58,181 nt of DNA from JBAZCI01 sp041671025 (lineage in GTDB: Bacteria > Patescibacteriota > Patescibacteriia > UBA10025). Position 1 is the stretch's first letter. Every line of letters begins with the position of its first letter. Below the pieces are notes generated by a model that made no database searches, was not told where the DNA came from, and saw only the letters and a program-made list of their open reading frames with translations. The translations under genes and the position numbers were made by a program. The stretch is from contig JBAZCI010000004.1 in assembly GCA_041671025.1 (NCBI GenBank), forward strand, positions 1 to 58,181. The letters are read 5' to 3'. Positions 32,503-40,607 of this stretch are shown piece by piece.

Positions 32503-33326
32503 CAATTCAAGAAGCGTTGCTATCAGCATTTAGCACGTTACAGCGCGCACATATTTCCTCCGTTCATCTGGATGCAGAGGTCTTGTTGGCATCCGTATTG
32601 CGAAAACCGAGAAGTTATCTCCTCGCAGAACAGTCGCGAAAACTCACAGCAACGCAACTTTCACGCTTTCGAGCATGCATACGCAAACGTGCTCAGGGAA
32701 TGCCCGTCGCATACCTCACCGGTTCAAAAGAATTTTACGGACTGGACTTTTTCGTTACAAAACATGTACTTATTCCTCGGCCTGACACCGAATCACTTAT
32801 CGATGTAGTTATTGCACAAACGCCGCGTGATACCGACATCCGCATCGCTGATATTGGGACCGGATCGGGATGTATAGCGGTCACCCTCGCCAAATACCTC
32901 CCCAGCGCAATTATTACCGCGGTCGATATATCTCGACCCGCACTTGGAGTGGCGCGAAAAAATGCGCGGCGCCATGAGGTGCTTTCGCATATTCGCTTTA
33001 TGCAGAGCAACCTTCTCGCTTCGTTTGGACAAGAACGGTTCGACATGATTATTGCAAATCTCCCCTACCTCACGCCGTCACAGGTTGCACGTGTCCCGTT
33101 TGAACCACGAAAAGCATTGGACGGGGGCAGACTGGGACTTGAGCTCATTGACCGCCTCCTCGAACAGGCCCCTCGGCACCTTTCCGAACTGGGGAAAGTT
33201 GTTCTTGAGATAGACCCGGGGCAAACCAAGTCGCTCTCCTTTTGCGTTGATCAACAGATGCCCGGCAAAAAAATTTCCTTTCATAAAGATCTTTCGCAAA
33301 AAGACCGCATAGCAATAATCAGCTAG
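32499..33326 (+). CDS. prmC: Release-factor glutamine methyltransferase PrmC/HemK
   Basis: This 275-aa protein has the N-terminal helical domain, the SAM motif IADIGTGSGCIAVTLAK, and the substrate motif written here as NLPY (N187-Y190) where NPPY is usual. It methylates the GGQ glutamine of release factors. It overlaps prfA by 4 nt. The P-to-L change is conservative around the Asn that contacts the glutamine and probably leaves activity intact. Confidence 0.94.
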   Translation: MTIQEALLSAFSTLQRAHISSVHLDAEVLLASVLRKPRSYLLAEQSRKLTATQLSRFRACIRKRAQGMPVAYLTGSKEFYGLDFFVTKHVLIPRPDTESLIDVVIAQTPRDTDIRIADIGTGSGCIAVTLAKYLPSAIITAVDISRPALGVARKNARRHEVLSHIRFMQSNLLASFGQERFDMIIANLPYLTPSQVARVPFEPRKALDGGRLGLELIDRLLEQAPRHLSELGKVVLEIDPGQTKSLSFCVDQQMPGKKISFHKDLSQKDRIAIIS

Positions 33327-33347
33327 TACGGCCATTTGACGTGCGCC

Positions 33348-33375
33348 TTGACAGAAGCGCTTTTTTTACTATACT
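33348..33375 (+). promoter_or_regulatory. Promoter for the 146-aa orphan gene
   Basis: TTGACA (33348-33353), a 16-nt spacer and TATACT (33370-33375). A 5' UTR of about 50 nt with GGAGG at 33421-33425 follows. Confidence 0.72.
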
Positions 33376-33433
33376 TACGTAAACAAAAAGATACCTAAAC
33401 GAACCGCCTTGCCCTTTTACGGAGGTTAATACC

Positions 33434-33874
33434 ATGGTAGATGAAATTGATCGCTTGCATGATCATGCGCCAAATGGCGAATCAGACCAAGACACAGAGT
33501 CAGTTTTATCAGCTACCGAGCTGGCAGCATTACATCTGCAGTTGCTCGAGCAGTTGAAAAAACGCCTGGATGAATACAGCCGCCATCAGTCGGAATATGA
33601 AACGTTCGGTGCGTTTCTTCTGGCCAACCCACTAGTTGCCGGACGGGGTGAAACGGTGACACTGCGAGGCCCGCTGTTGGTCAGAATACTGGTGGGACAG
33701 AAATTCCACGCCGGAAATCTCGGTGAACTGACCATTACCGCCAATGCGGTATCATTCAAGATCAGCGGCCCAGTCGAATCGGACTATAGCGGAAATCTTA
33801 CCGATATCCGCAGTCTCGAAATCGAGAAAACCCCCATACCGGTACCAGTCTCCGAACCGGTGCTCATGACCTAG
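33434..33874 (+). CDS. Orphan soluble protein with its own promoter and terminator
   Basis: The protein has 146 aa. An acidic N-terminus and an amphipathic helix (about 28-60, AALHLQLLEQLKKRLDEY) precede a beta-rich C-terminal half (LRGPLLVRILVG, LGELTITANAVSFKI). A consensus promoter, a strong Shine-Dalgarno site and an intrinsic terminator define a single-gene unit, so expression is well supported. No family is recognised. Confidence 0.65.
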   Translation: MVDEIDRLHDHAPNGESDQDTESVLSATELAALHLQLLEQLKKRLDEYSRHQSEYETFGAFLLANPLVAGRGETVTLRGPLLVRILVGQKFHAGNLGELTITANAVSFKISGPVESDYSGNLTDIRSLEIEKTPIPVPVSEPVLMT

Positions 33875-33908
33875 CCGCCAGAATAAATTCTGTGTCGGCT
33901 CTTTTTTT
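33873..33908 (+). terminator. Intrinsic terminator
   Basis: The stem AGCCGCCAGAA/TTCTGTGTCGGCT (33873-33900) has loop TAAA and is followed by CTTTTTTT. It directly follows the 146-aa gene. Confidence 0.82.
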
Positions 33909-34722
33909 ATATTACAAATTGCTCAATTGCCTCCGCCACGCCGTCATGGTCGTATGAAGCAACAACGTGATCCGCATGACGTTCAACTTGGCGTGGCGCG
34001 TTACGGACGGCGATCGAGGTTCCTGCAACCTTAAACATAGGAACGTCGTTATAACTGTCTCCTATCACGGCTACCTGCGAAAGCGGGATGCCCGCTTTTT
34101 TTGCCACAAACTCTACCGCTGCCCCTTTGTTCACGGCGGGATGAAGAAACTCGAGAAGTGTGGGACGGGATATCGTAATATACATTCCCCTGCCCCATTT
34201 CTTTTTTGCGAGCTCATAGAGTAGATTGATCCGTTCGGGTGATCCAATCATCATGCACTTGATCGGAGTGCGCATGAGTGTGTACGTCGAAAGATCGACG
34301 AGCGTAATTTCCCGCACCTGTTCGATCTTATCCAGGTACTGCTTCCCGAACCGGTCCAACGGCCGGTTAAAATAAATGACATTATGATGCGAGACATAAA
34401 AACATATCTGCACGCCGTGCGAGCGGGCAAAATGAATCAACGATGCATAGTACTGCTCCGGAAGCATCCGTTCGATATATACCTTGTGTTCGGTCCGCAC
34501 GAGCGCTCCGTGATAGCAAATCAAGGGAAGTTTTACGCCGAGATGCTTACCAAACGGCAAAGTCGTCTGGAATGTTCTCCCGGACGCAATCGTTACATTA
34601 ACCCCTTTTCTCATCAACTTCCGAACCGCCTGGGTGTTTCTCTTAGAAATTTTAAGATCGAGACCGATGAGGGTCTCGTCTAAATCCACAACGAATAGTC
34701 GAATGCCTTTTCTCTTATTCAT
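33907..34722 (-). CDS. Cof-type HAD hydrolase (HAD-IIB)
   Basis: This 271-aa protein begins with VVDLDETLIG (motif I), has TIASGR (motif II), and ends with VAVIGDSYNDVPMF (motif IV) and the Cof-type RNAPRQVERHADHV. The IIB cap lies between motifs II and III. Cof-like enzymes dephosphorylate sugar phosphates or flavin-type nucleotides; the substrate is not predictable. It overlaps the 3' end of the upstream DUF3048 gene by 8 nt. Confidence 0.92.
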   Translation of the reverse strand: MNKRKGIRLFVVDLDETLIGLDLKISKRNTQAVRKLMRKGVNVTIASGRTFQTTLPFGKHLGVKLPLICYHGALVRTEHKVYIERMLPEQYYASLIHFARSHGVQICFYVSHHNVIYFNRPLDRFGKQYLDKIEQVREITLVDLSTYTLMRTPIKCMMIGSPERINLLYELAKKKWGRGMYITISRPTLLEFLHPAVNKGAAVEFVAKKAGIPLSQVAVIGDSYNDVPMFKVAGTSIAVRNAPRQVERHADHVVASYDHDGVAEAIEQFVI

Positions 34723-35857
34723 ACGTTACCGGCCGGTCCTTCGGGACAACGTGAATCCAGGTTGATCCGCGTACCATGCTCATTTCATTTCCATTTGCAT
34801 CATAAAAACGCGTCCGGTCGGTTCGGGAATCTTTTTTCCATGTTCCGTTAGTCAATGTTCCGTTCTGGGCAATCCACGCCTGTCCTGTGCCTCCGACAAA
34901 CATTTCCAAGCGCCCCTTTCCCCCCTCAATTGTGGGCTCAGGAACCAACTGGACAATGACATTCTTGCCGACAAGCTGAGCACCGGTATTCGCATCCGTA
35001 TGCTCGCGATCGGCATTAAACCGGATATAATCGTTGGTTTGCCGACGATATTGCCAGGTCACCTTATAACTCAATCCGGTCGAAAAATTAAATGTCAGTT
35101 TCGTCCCATCGTTGCCGCGTGAATCGAGCGCGGTATCATCAGTAAAATTCCAGGTAGCGTACGCCGCCTGCTTGTCGAGCAACGACTTGTCCCGGAGAGC
35201 AAATAAAAGTTTTTCGCCGCTTGTGTATAAATTATGCGGCGCAAACTGAGAAGTATCACGCCAAAAATATTTACCGTCGCCGCTGAGCGCCTCCAGATTT
35301 TTGACGCCCACTTCACGAATAACAGTTAACGCTTCGGGAGAGCCTCCTGCATGACCATACAGGGCGTCATACTCACCGAGCCATTCCAGATAATATGCGC
35401 GCGAAGATCTGACCGGACCTATCTTAGCCGTCTTCATTTCCTGCGGGTCATAGAGCGCCATAAATCTCGTTGAACCGCCTTCAGCGAGCGCTTCGTATAC
35501 CACGGAAGCGTCAGTGAGGCCGGCCTGAGGACGTACAGTAGGCAAATTTTCTATCATAATAGCAACGGGCCAGTGAGCCGCCTTCGCTAAATCAACCAAT
35601 GCTCCGTCAAGCAATCGAGGTACTAGCTCTGGAACAGCATCTTCAGTTGATTTACTTTCAGTCAACGAAGGTTCGCTTGTACTAGCGCCAACAAATGTGG
35701 ACACAGTTTCCCACCAGGCATTACCGAATGAAACAAGACCTATCCATGCAAGCCCGCTCAGCACAACAAAACCTCCCGCAACAATAAGTGCTACGTGGCG
35801 CGTTTTTTTCGGAGTTGACGACTGTGTTTCGTTTTTTGTTTTTGTGTTCACTGACAC
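34715..35857 (-). CDS. Membrane-anchored DUF3048 protein, second copy
   Basis: The protein has 380 aa. An N-terminal anchor (about 22-47) and Ser/Thr/Glu-rich linker precede DUF3048: VAIMIENLPTVRPQAGLTDASVVYEALAEGG, KIGPVRSSRAYYLEW, APHNLYTSG and a C-terminal TWIHVVP. The family (YerB-type) is secreted or anchored and of unknown activity. It follows its paralog by 2 nt. Confidence 0.9.
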   Translation of the reverse strand: MSVNTKTKNETQSSTPKKTRHVALIVAGGFVVLSGLAWIGLVSFGNAWWETVSTFVGASTSEPSLTESKSTEDAVPELVPRLLDGALVDLAKAAHWPVAIMIENLPTVRPQAGLTDASVVYEALAEGGSTRFMALYDPQEMKTAKIGPVRSSRAYYLEWLGEYDALYGHAGGSPEALTVIREVGVKNLEALSGDGKYFWRDTSQFAPHNLYTSGEKLLFALRDKSLLDKQAAYATWNFTDDTALDSRGNDGTKLTFNFSTGLSYKVTWQYRRQTNDYIRFNADREHTDANTGAQLVGKNVIVQLVPEPTIEGGKGRLEMFVGGTGQAWIAQNGTLTNGTWKKDSRTDRTRFYDANGNEMSMVRGSTWIHVVPKDRPVTYE

Positions 35858-35859
35858 AC

Positions 35860-36951
35860 TTAGTTGTAAACAATTTCTCTGTCAGTTGGAACAATTTCAA
35901 CCCAAATCGTTCCCGGGATCAATTCAACGGGTTTTCCTGATGAATCAAGATATTGCGTACGTCCTTCTGGAGAGGTTTTTTTCCACGTCCCCTGTACTGC
36001 GACACCGTCTCTAAAAATTATGGCCTTGCCCTCTCCGACTGTCGTCATTGCCAGCCTACCGTCTCCATCGGCAAGCGTTGCTTTGGTATATTGCACAATA
36101 ACATTCTTCGCTGAAATTTGCTTGCCTTCCGAATCAACATGCGGCTGACCCGCCTGATTCCTCATGTATGCATTTTTTTCGCGATTGTAGTCGTATATCA
36201 CTTTGTAGCTGAAACTCGAAAAATCTATCTCAACCGACTTTGCCTCTGCTGGACGACTGGCAAGCGCAGCTTCGGCTTTAAAAGCCCACGAAGAGAAATT
36301 TCCCTGCTCCGGTGCTTTCCTGTCCCGTACGGCAAGTGCGAGCTTTGCGCTAGACGTATAGAGATTGTGCGGACGCTGACGCTCGGTGTCGCGCCAAAAA
36401 TACTGCGAGTATGCAAACTGATTCAGGTCAAATACCTTCTTGGTCTTAATATCCGTCAGTGCCTGGGGACTCCCGCCGATATGGGCATATAAAGCCCCGT
36501 ATTCCAATGCCCAGTCGAGATAGTACGAACGGGCCGACCTTACGGGACCGATTTTTGGAACCTCATACCCGGTAGCAAAAAGGGCGAGAAATCTGGTGAT
36601 ACCGCCCTCTGCCAGCGCCTCATAAACGACATTCGCATCTCCTAATCCACTTTGCGGCCGTGCTGAAACGAGATTTTCAATCATCACACCGACCGGGAAA
36701 AGATTCGCTCGGTCTTGAGGAATGCTTACACCGTCGATAACCCGGGCAACAGTCGCTTGACCAGGCGCTGTGTTGCTATTCCCAGTTGTGGCAGATACCG
36801 GATCCTCACCTTTGCTAAAATAGAGGAAGCCACCCACACCTGCGGCAATAATAATCAGGCAGGTTGAAACAATAAGTAGTATTTTCTTTCTACTCCGCTT
36901 CGCGCCCCACGTATATTCCGTTACTCCATTAGGACGATTAGTGGTCGGCAT
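35860..36951 (-). CDS. Membrane-anchored DUF3048 protein, first copy
   Basis: The protein has 363 aa with an anchor helix (about 24-46) and the same domain as its neighbour: MIENLVSARPQSGLGDANVV, KIGPVRSARSYYLDW, RPHNLYTSS, GTIWVEIVPTD. The two differ mainly in the linker, so they are a tandem duplication that has diverged. It lies 12 nt after rplY and may be transcribed with it. Confidence 0.9.
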   Translation of the reverse strand: MPTTNRPNGVTEYTWGAKRSRKKILLIVSTCLIIIAAGVGGFLYFSKGEDPVSATTGNSNTAPGQATVARVIDGVSIPQDRANLFPVGVMIENLVSARPQSGLGDANVVYEALAEGGITRFLALFATGYEVPKIGPVRSARSYYLDWALEYGALYAHIGGSPQALTDIKTKKVFDLNQFAYSQYFWRDTERQRPHNLYTSSAKLALAVRDRKAPEQGNFSSWAFKAEAALASRPAEAKSVEIDFSSFSYKVIYDYNREKNAYMRNQAGQPHVDSEGKQISAKNVIVQYTKATLADGDGRLAMTTVGEGKAIIFRDGVAVQGTWKKTSPEGRTQYLDSSGKPVELIPGTIWVEIVPTDREIVYN

Positions 36952-36963
36952 ATGGTATGCAAA

Positions 36964-37671
36964 TTATTTTTTAGCGTCTGCTGATGGGGTGGCCTTGGCG
37001 TCTGCTTCTGCGGCATCTTCCCCTTCCACAGGTTTTTTGCCTTTTTCTGCAACCTCTACCTGGTCTACAGCGGCTTCAGGTACAGCTTCAAGCTCTTTCA
37101 TCTCAGCTTCAGATCGCGGAGGCTGGACAGTTGCGACCACTTCGTCGGCATTCTGTTTGATCGTCACTCCGGCGGGAACATGAAGATCACTCACGCGAAT
37201 CGCGTCCTCAAAAGATTGCAATGAAGAAATATCAAAGTCTATTTCGTGGACCAAATCTTTAGCAAGACATTCAGCGTGTACATGGTCTAATGTTTTAACA
37301 AGAACACCGCCGAGCTCTTTGACTGCCTTTGACTCACCGATATAGTTGAGTAAAATATCAACTTCAAGTTTTTCAGAGAGTTTGACCTGATGAAAATCAA
37401 TATGGATAAACTTGCCTGTCAACGGATCAGTTTGCACCTGTTGAATTAAGACTTTTACCGGTTGACTGTCCGTAACCTGCAGATCGATCAGACTGCTGTG
37501 ACCTGCCTTCTTGTACATCCGCTCAAAAACGGGATACGAAATTGAAAGCATCGTTGCCTGTTCGCGGTCATGACCGTACACAATTGCAGGAATAAAGCCG
37601 CTCTTTCGCAGTGCGGCAAGTGTTTTCTCTTTTTCAGTTCTTTTTTGCGCTTCGAGTAACAGCTTATCCAT
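36964..37671 (-). CDS. rplY: Ribosomal protein bL25 (CTC/TL5 type)
   Basis: This 235-aa protein has the L25 domain (GFIPAIVYGHDREQAT, then IHIDFHQV) and the C-terminal TL5 domain (DVHAECLAKDLVHEIDFDIS-type sequence near residue 130). A Glu/Ala-rich acidic tail follows. It binds 5S rRNA. A GGAG ribosome binding site lies about 11 nt before the ATG. Confidence 0.94.
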   Translation of the reverse strand: MDKLLLEAQKRTEKEKTLAALRKSGFIPAIVYGHDREQATMLSISYPVFERMYKKAGHSSLIDLQVTDSQPVKVLIQQVQTDPLTGKFIHIDFHQVKLSEKLEVDILLNYIGESKAVKELGGVLVKTLDHVHAECLAKDLVHEIDFDISSLQSFEDAIRVSDLHVPAGVTIKQNADEVVATVQPPRSEAEMKELEAVPEAAVDQVEVAEKGKKPVEGEDAAEADAKATPSADAKK

Positions 37672-37739
37672 AGTAGTAAATTTTCTCCGTATTTAAAAAT
37701 CAAAATCCTTATCCCAGGATTATATCTGTCTATACGTAC

Positions 37740-38090
37740 TCACCACAGCGTGGTTGAATCTTCACGCAGAACGCAGTGAAGCTCCAAAACATCATCCGCA
37801 TCCACCGCATTTCCCTCCTTAAATTTCATCACGTCGTTACCGGTCAAATCGGTTATTAATCCGACCGAACTCATGCCGAGCTCCCCTGTTAACATCAGAA
37901 TAATGATTGAACTCGAGCAGCTTTTGCACACAACATGCATTAACTGCGTCTCCTCGTACCCCTCAAGCACCACCGCATCCCGCATACTATAGTGGGTGTT
38001 GCACAGCGGGCAATAGGAAATGAGCCTTAAACCAGGCGATGGAAACAATGGAGGTGTTTTTTCACGCATGGGGTTAGCAATATATACCAA
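37740..38090 (-). CDS. Zinc-ribbon-like protein of unknown function
   Basis: This 116-aa protein has paired cysteines CPLC and CKSC about 40 residues apart, spacing that fits a zinc ribbon, with a Cys-rich strand between them. The remainder (GELGMSSVGLITDLTGNDVMKF) has no assigned domain. No membrane segment. It stands alone between rplY and rodA. Confidence 0.6.
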   Translation of the reverse strand: MVYIANPMREKTPPLFPSPGLRLISYCPLCNTHYSMRDAVVLEGYEETQLMHVVCKSCSSSIIILMLTGELGMSSVGLITDLTGNDVMKFKEGNAVDADDVLELHCVLREDSTTLW

Positions 38091-38162
38091 ATAGCACCGA
38101 TATTATATCACATTGAGGTAATAAGTCAATTGCTTCCACGCTAGGGTTACCGAGGATACATG

Positions 38163-39269
38163 CTAGGCGAGTCCAAAACGCTGCCTGACATCAATACTTG
38201 CTACAATACCGACACCGATTAAATTCATAATGAGCGAACTGCCACCCGCACTCAAAAACGGCAATGGCAAACCGGCAATAGGCAAAAAACCGATATTTGT
38301 TCCGATATTGACCACCATTTGCAAAATCAACGATATACCGACCCCTCCCGCAAGCAACACGCCGAAATCATCCCTGCTTTTCCGCGCAACACGGATAATT
38401 GCAAAAAATAAAACCCCAAACAAAAAAAACAAAAGAACGACACCGGCAAACCCGAGCGCTTCCCCGATAACGGCAAAAATAAAATCATTCTGACGCTCAG
38501 GGAGAAAATTGAGTCTGCTCTGCGGGCCAAGCGTCAGTCCCCTCCCGAACAATCCGCCCGATCCGATTGCGACAGTTGACTGGGTAAGATTATACCCAAC
38601 CCCAAGCGGATCCCTGCTCGGATCAAGAAACGTCATGATACGATCTTTGTGAAAATCCTTCAAAACAAAAAACCATCCGAATACGCTGCTCGCAATGAGT
38701 ACACCAACAATCAGAATAATAAACACACGCCGCGTGCGTACTAGCAACAGCATGCCGAGAAAAATACCGAGCAAAAGCAGTCCCGAACCGACGTCAGGCT
38801 GTAGAAAAGTAAGTATAACGAGAATACCCACGCCGAGGCCGCTCAAAAGTATGTCACGGGCATAAAATAACGTCGAACGCATCCGAACAAAGTAGGCACT
38901 CAAGACGATGACCATGCATATCTTTGCCACCTCCACAACCTGAAAAGTGATCCCAAAAAAAACAAACCACCCCCTGGTCGCGCGTATTGTTTCACCGAAA
39001 AGCAGTACACTGATCAGCAGAAGTATACTTCCCGCATAGATGAATCCGCTCCACGCCCGGAAGTAGCGATAGTCAATCGCACTAAAGACAAACAGCATGA
39101 TGACGCCTACGCCCGAAACAAGCGCCTGTTTCCAAAATAATGAATAATCTGCAGCCTGCTGGGCCGATGCAAGACTAAACGATATGACCAGTCCATAGAT
39201 AAGTAAAAGAAGCGCCGGTGCTATAAGGAGCCAGTTTTGGCTTTTAAAAAAAATCCAGATGGATCGCAT
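38163..39269 (-). CDS. rodA: RodA/FtsW-family (SEDS) glycosyltransferase
   Basis: The 368-aa polytopic protein has about ten helices and the SEDS motifs: IGSGGLFGRGLTLGPQSRLNFLPE, FIFAVIGEALGF and LPFLSAGGSSLIMNLIGVGI. SEDS proteins polymerise lipid II into glycan strands with a class B PBP partner. The shape is closer to RodA than FtsW (368 aa, short loop). No PBP2 gene is adjacent; the next gene upstream encodes an anchored protein of unknown role. Confidence 0.92.
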   Translation of the reverse strand: MRSIWIFFKSQNWLLIAPALLLLIYGLVISFSLASAQQAADYSLFWKQALVSGVGVIMLFVFSAIDYRYFRAWSGFIYAGSILLLISVLLFGETIRATRGWFVFFGITFQVVEVAKICMVIVLSAYFVRMRSTLFYARDILLSGLGVGILVILTFLQPDVGSGLLLLGIFLGMLLLVRTRRVFIILIVGVLIASSVFGWFFVLKDFHKDRIMTFLDPSRDPLGVGYNLTQSTVAIGSGGLFGRGLTLGPQSRLNFLPERQNDFIFAVIGEALGFAGVVLLFFLFGVLFFAIIRVARKSRDDFGVLLAGGVGISLILQMVVNIGTNIGFLPIAGLPLPFLSAGGSSLIMNLIGVGIVASIDVRQRFGLA

Positions 39270-39292
39270 TGCAATGTTGCGTAATAAAAACG

Positions 39293-40141
39293 CTACAGAG
39301 CCATGATGACCGAAGGGTCAAGCACATTCAGCACCGGAATAACTTTGATCGAGTCGACAACGGGAATTGCCGGAGACCATTGCGCTGACACATCCCTCAC
39401 CGTTTTTCCTGCAAACCGCTCAACATACACCGTATTCACACCAACAAGCGTATTTGCACGATACAGAGCGACAATATACGAAACTTGCCAATACCCCCGC
39501 AGTGATTCATTTTTAACCGAAGCAGTTACCGTGCCAATCGTGCGGGCCGGCTGTATATCCTGGACAATTGCATACACGGGCTTGCCGACGGTAAATATGC
39601 CGTTGAGTGTACCCGACGTGCTTGGAGCTCTCTGCCATGTAATATGCGAGATAGTCACCGTTGCGCGCCGCGTCCCTACTGATGCGGGAAGTGTTTCTCC
39701 GTAGACCACAAGATATGATTCCTGTTGGGGAGCAACCACCGCACGTCCCGCCTTTGTTTCTTTGCCGTCGACGATGAATGTATATTCGACTGCAGCGGCA
39801 ATCCAATGTTCATTGGGGTTACTTACCGTTGCAGCGATATCAAAAGTAGAGCCGGCACCGGTGAGCACCGTTGCGTCCGACGTTACCAGATCTAACGGCT
39901 GTAACGCCGACCGAGATGCACGGTAATCAAAAGCCGTACGGGAAATGTGCTCCAATGTTTGCTGTTCGCGCGGTAACGAGATTGCATACACCAATACGTT
40001 GGTGAGCCCGAAAACAACAAAAAACACGGTCGCCCCAAGTAGGGTAATCACCCACCATTTTTTGAAGAGACTCGAGTTAGTAAGCGTCCAATAATGGATC
40101 CGGAGCCAAAGGTCGCCCTGCGGCTTCTGAGGAGATTCCAT
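39293..40141 (-). CDS. Single-pass envelope protein with beta-sandwich-like ectodomain
   Basis: The protein has 282 aa from the ATG at 40141. A cytoplasmic N-terminus of about 25 residues and a membrane helix (about 30-52) precede an ectodomain of about 220 residues made of strand-like segments (GAGSTFDIAATVSNPNEHW and similar), as in immunoglobulin-like or CARDB-type folds. Family unknown. It lies 23 nt upstream of rodA on the same strand. The longer reading from 40267 adds Cys-rich sequence unlike a membrane anchor. Confidence 0.6.
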   Translation of the reverse strand: MESPQKPQGDLWLRIHYWTLTNSSLFKKWWVITLLGATVFFVVFGLTNVLVYAISLPREQQTLEHISRTAFDYRASRSALQPLDLVTSDATVLTGAGSTFDIAATVSNPNEHWIAAAVEYTFIVDGKETKAGRAVVAPQQESYLVVYGETLPASVGTRRATVTISHITWQRAPSTSGTLNGIFTVGKPVYAIVQDIQPARTIGTVTASVKNESLRGYWQVSYIVALYRANTLVGVNTVYVERFAGKTVRDVSAQWSPAIPVVDSIKVIPVLNVLDPSVIMAL

Positions 40142-40251
40142 ACATGTGTCAATCGTAAAATAAGCGCTATTACTATACCACGGCGGTAGTGAGAGCAAAA
40201 GAGCGCATTGTCCTGCCTTGCAAAGTGTGGTATGGTAAAAGTAATTACGGT

Positions 40252-40563
40252 ATGTTTTCAACATCAAAAGACATTCTCTATATTGTACTCGCGGTTTCAG
40301 TGGCGCTCGTCACTGTCTTTTTCGTATGGTGCCTCTGGTACATCGCCCTGATGCTAAAAAAAGCGCACGCCCTTTTTGCGCAAGTTCAAGATTTGCTGCG
40401 CGGAATCCATGAACGGATCGAACAGCTTGAACGCCTTTTCAAGACCATCGAAGAAAAAGTGAGCGCCTCCGCTTCATATCTGCCGCTCGTTTTTAAAGGG
40501 GTAAGCGAAATCGTCGAGTACTTCAAGAAGCGCAAAGCAAACAAAAAATCAAAGCGCGAATGA
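40252..40563 (+). CDS. Small membrane protein with a coiled-coil tail
   Basis: The protein has 103 aa from the ATG at 40252. One membrane helix (about 8-30) is followed by a helical charged region (LLRGIHERIEQLERLF) and a Lys-rich C-terminus. No recognised family. It lies 44 nt upstream of dnaE and may share its transcript. The upstream in-frame starts are less plausible, because they add residues before the helix. Confidence 0.55.
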   Translation: MFSTSKDILYIVLAVSVALVTVFFVWCLWYIALMLKKAHALFAQVQDLLRGIHERIEQLERLFKTIEEKVSASASYLPLVFKGVSEIVEYFKKRKANKKSKRE

Positions 40564-40607
40564 GTATTGCCTCCTGACGCCTGCATCATGTACGATGAAC
40601 AACGTAC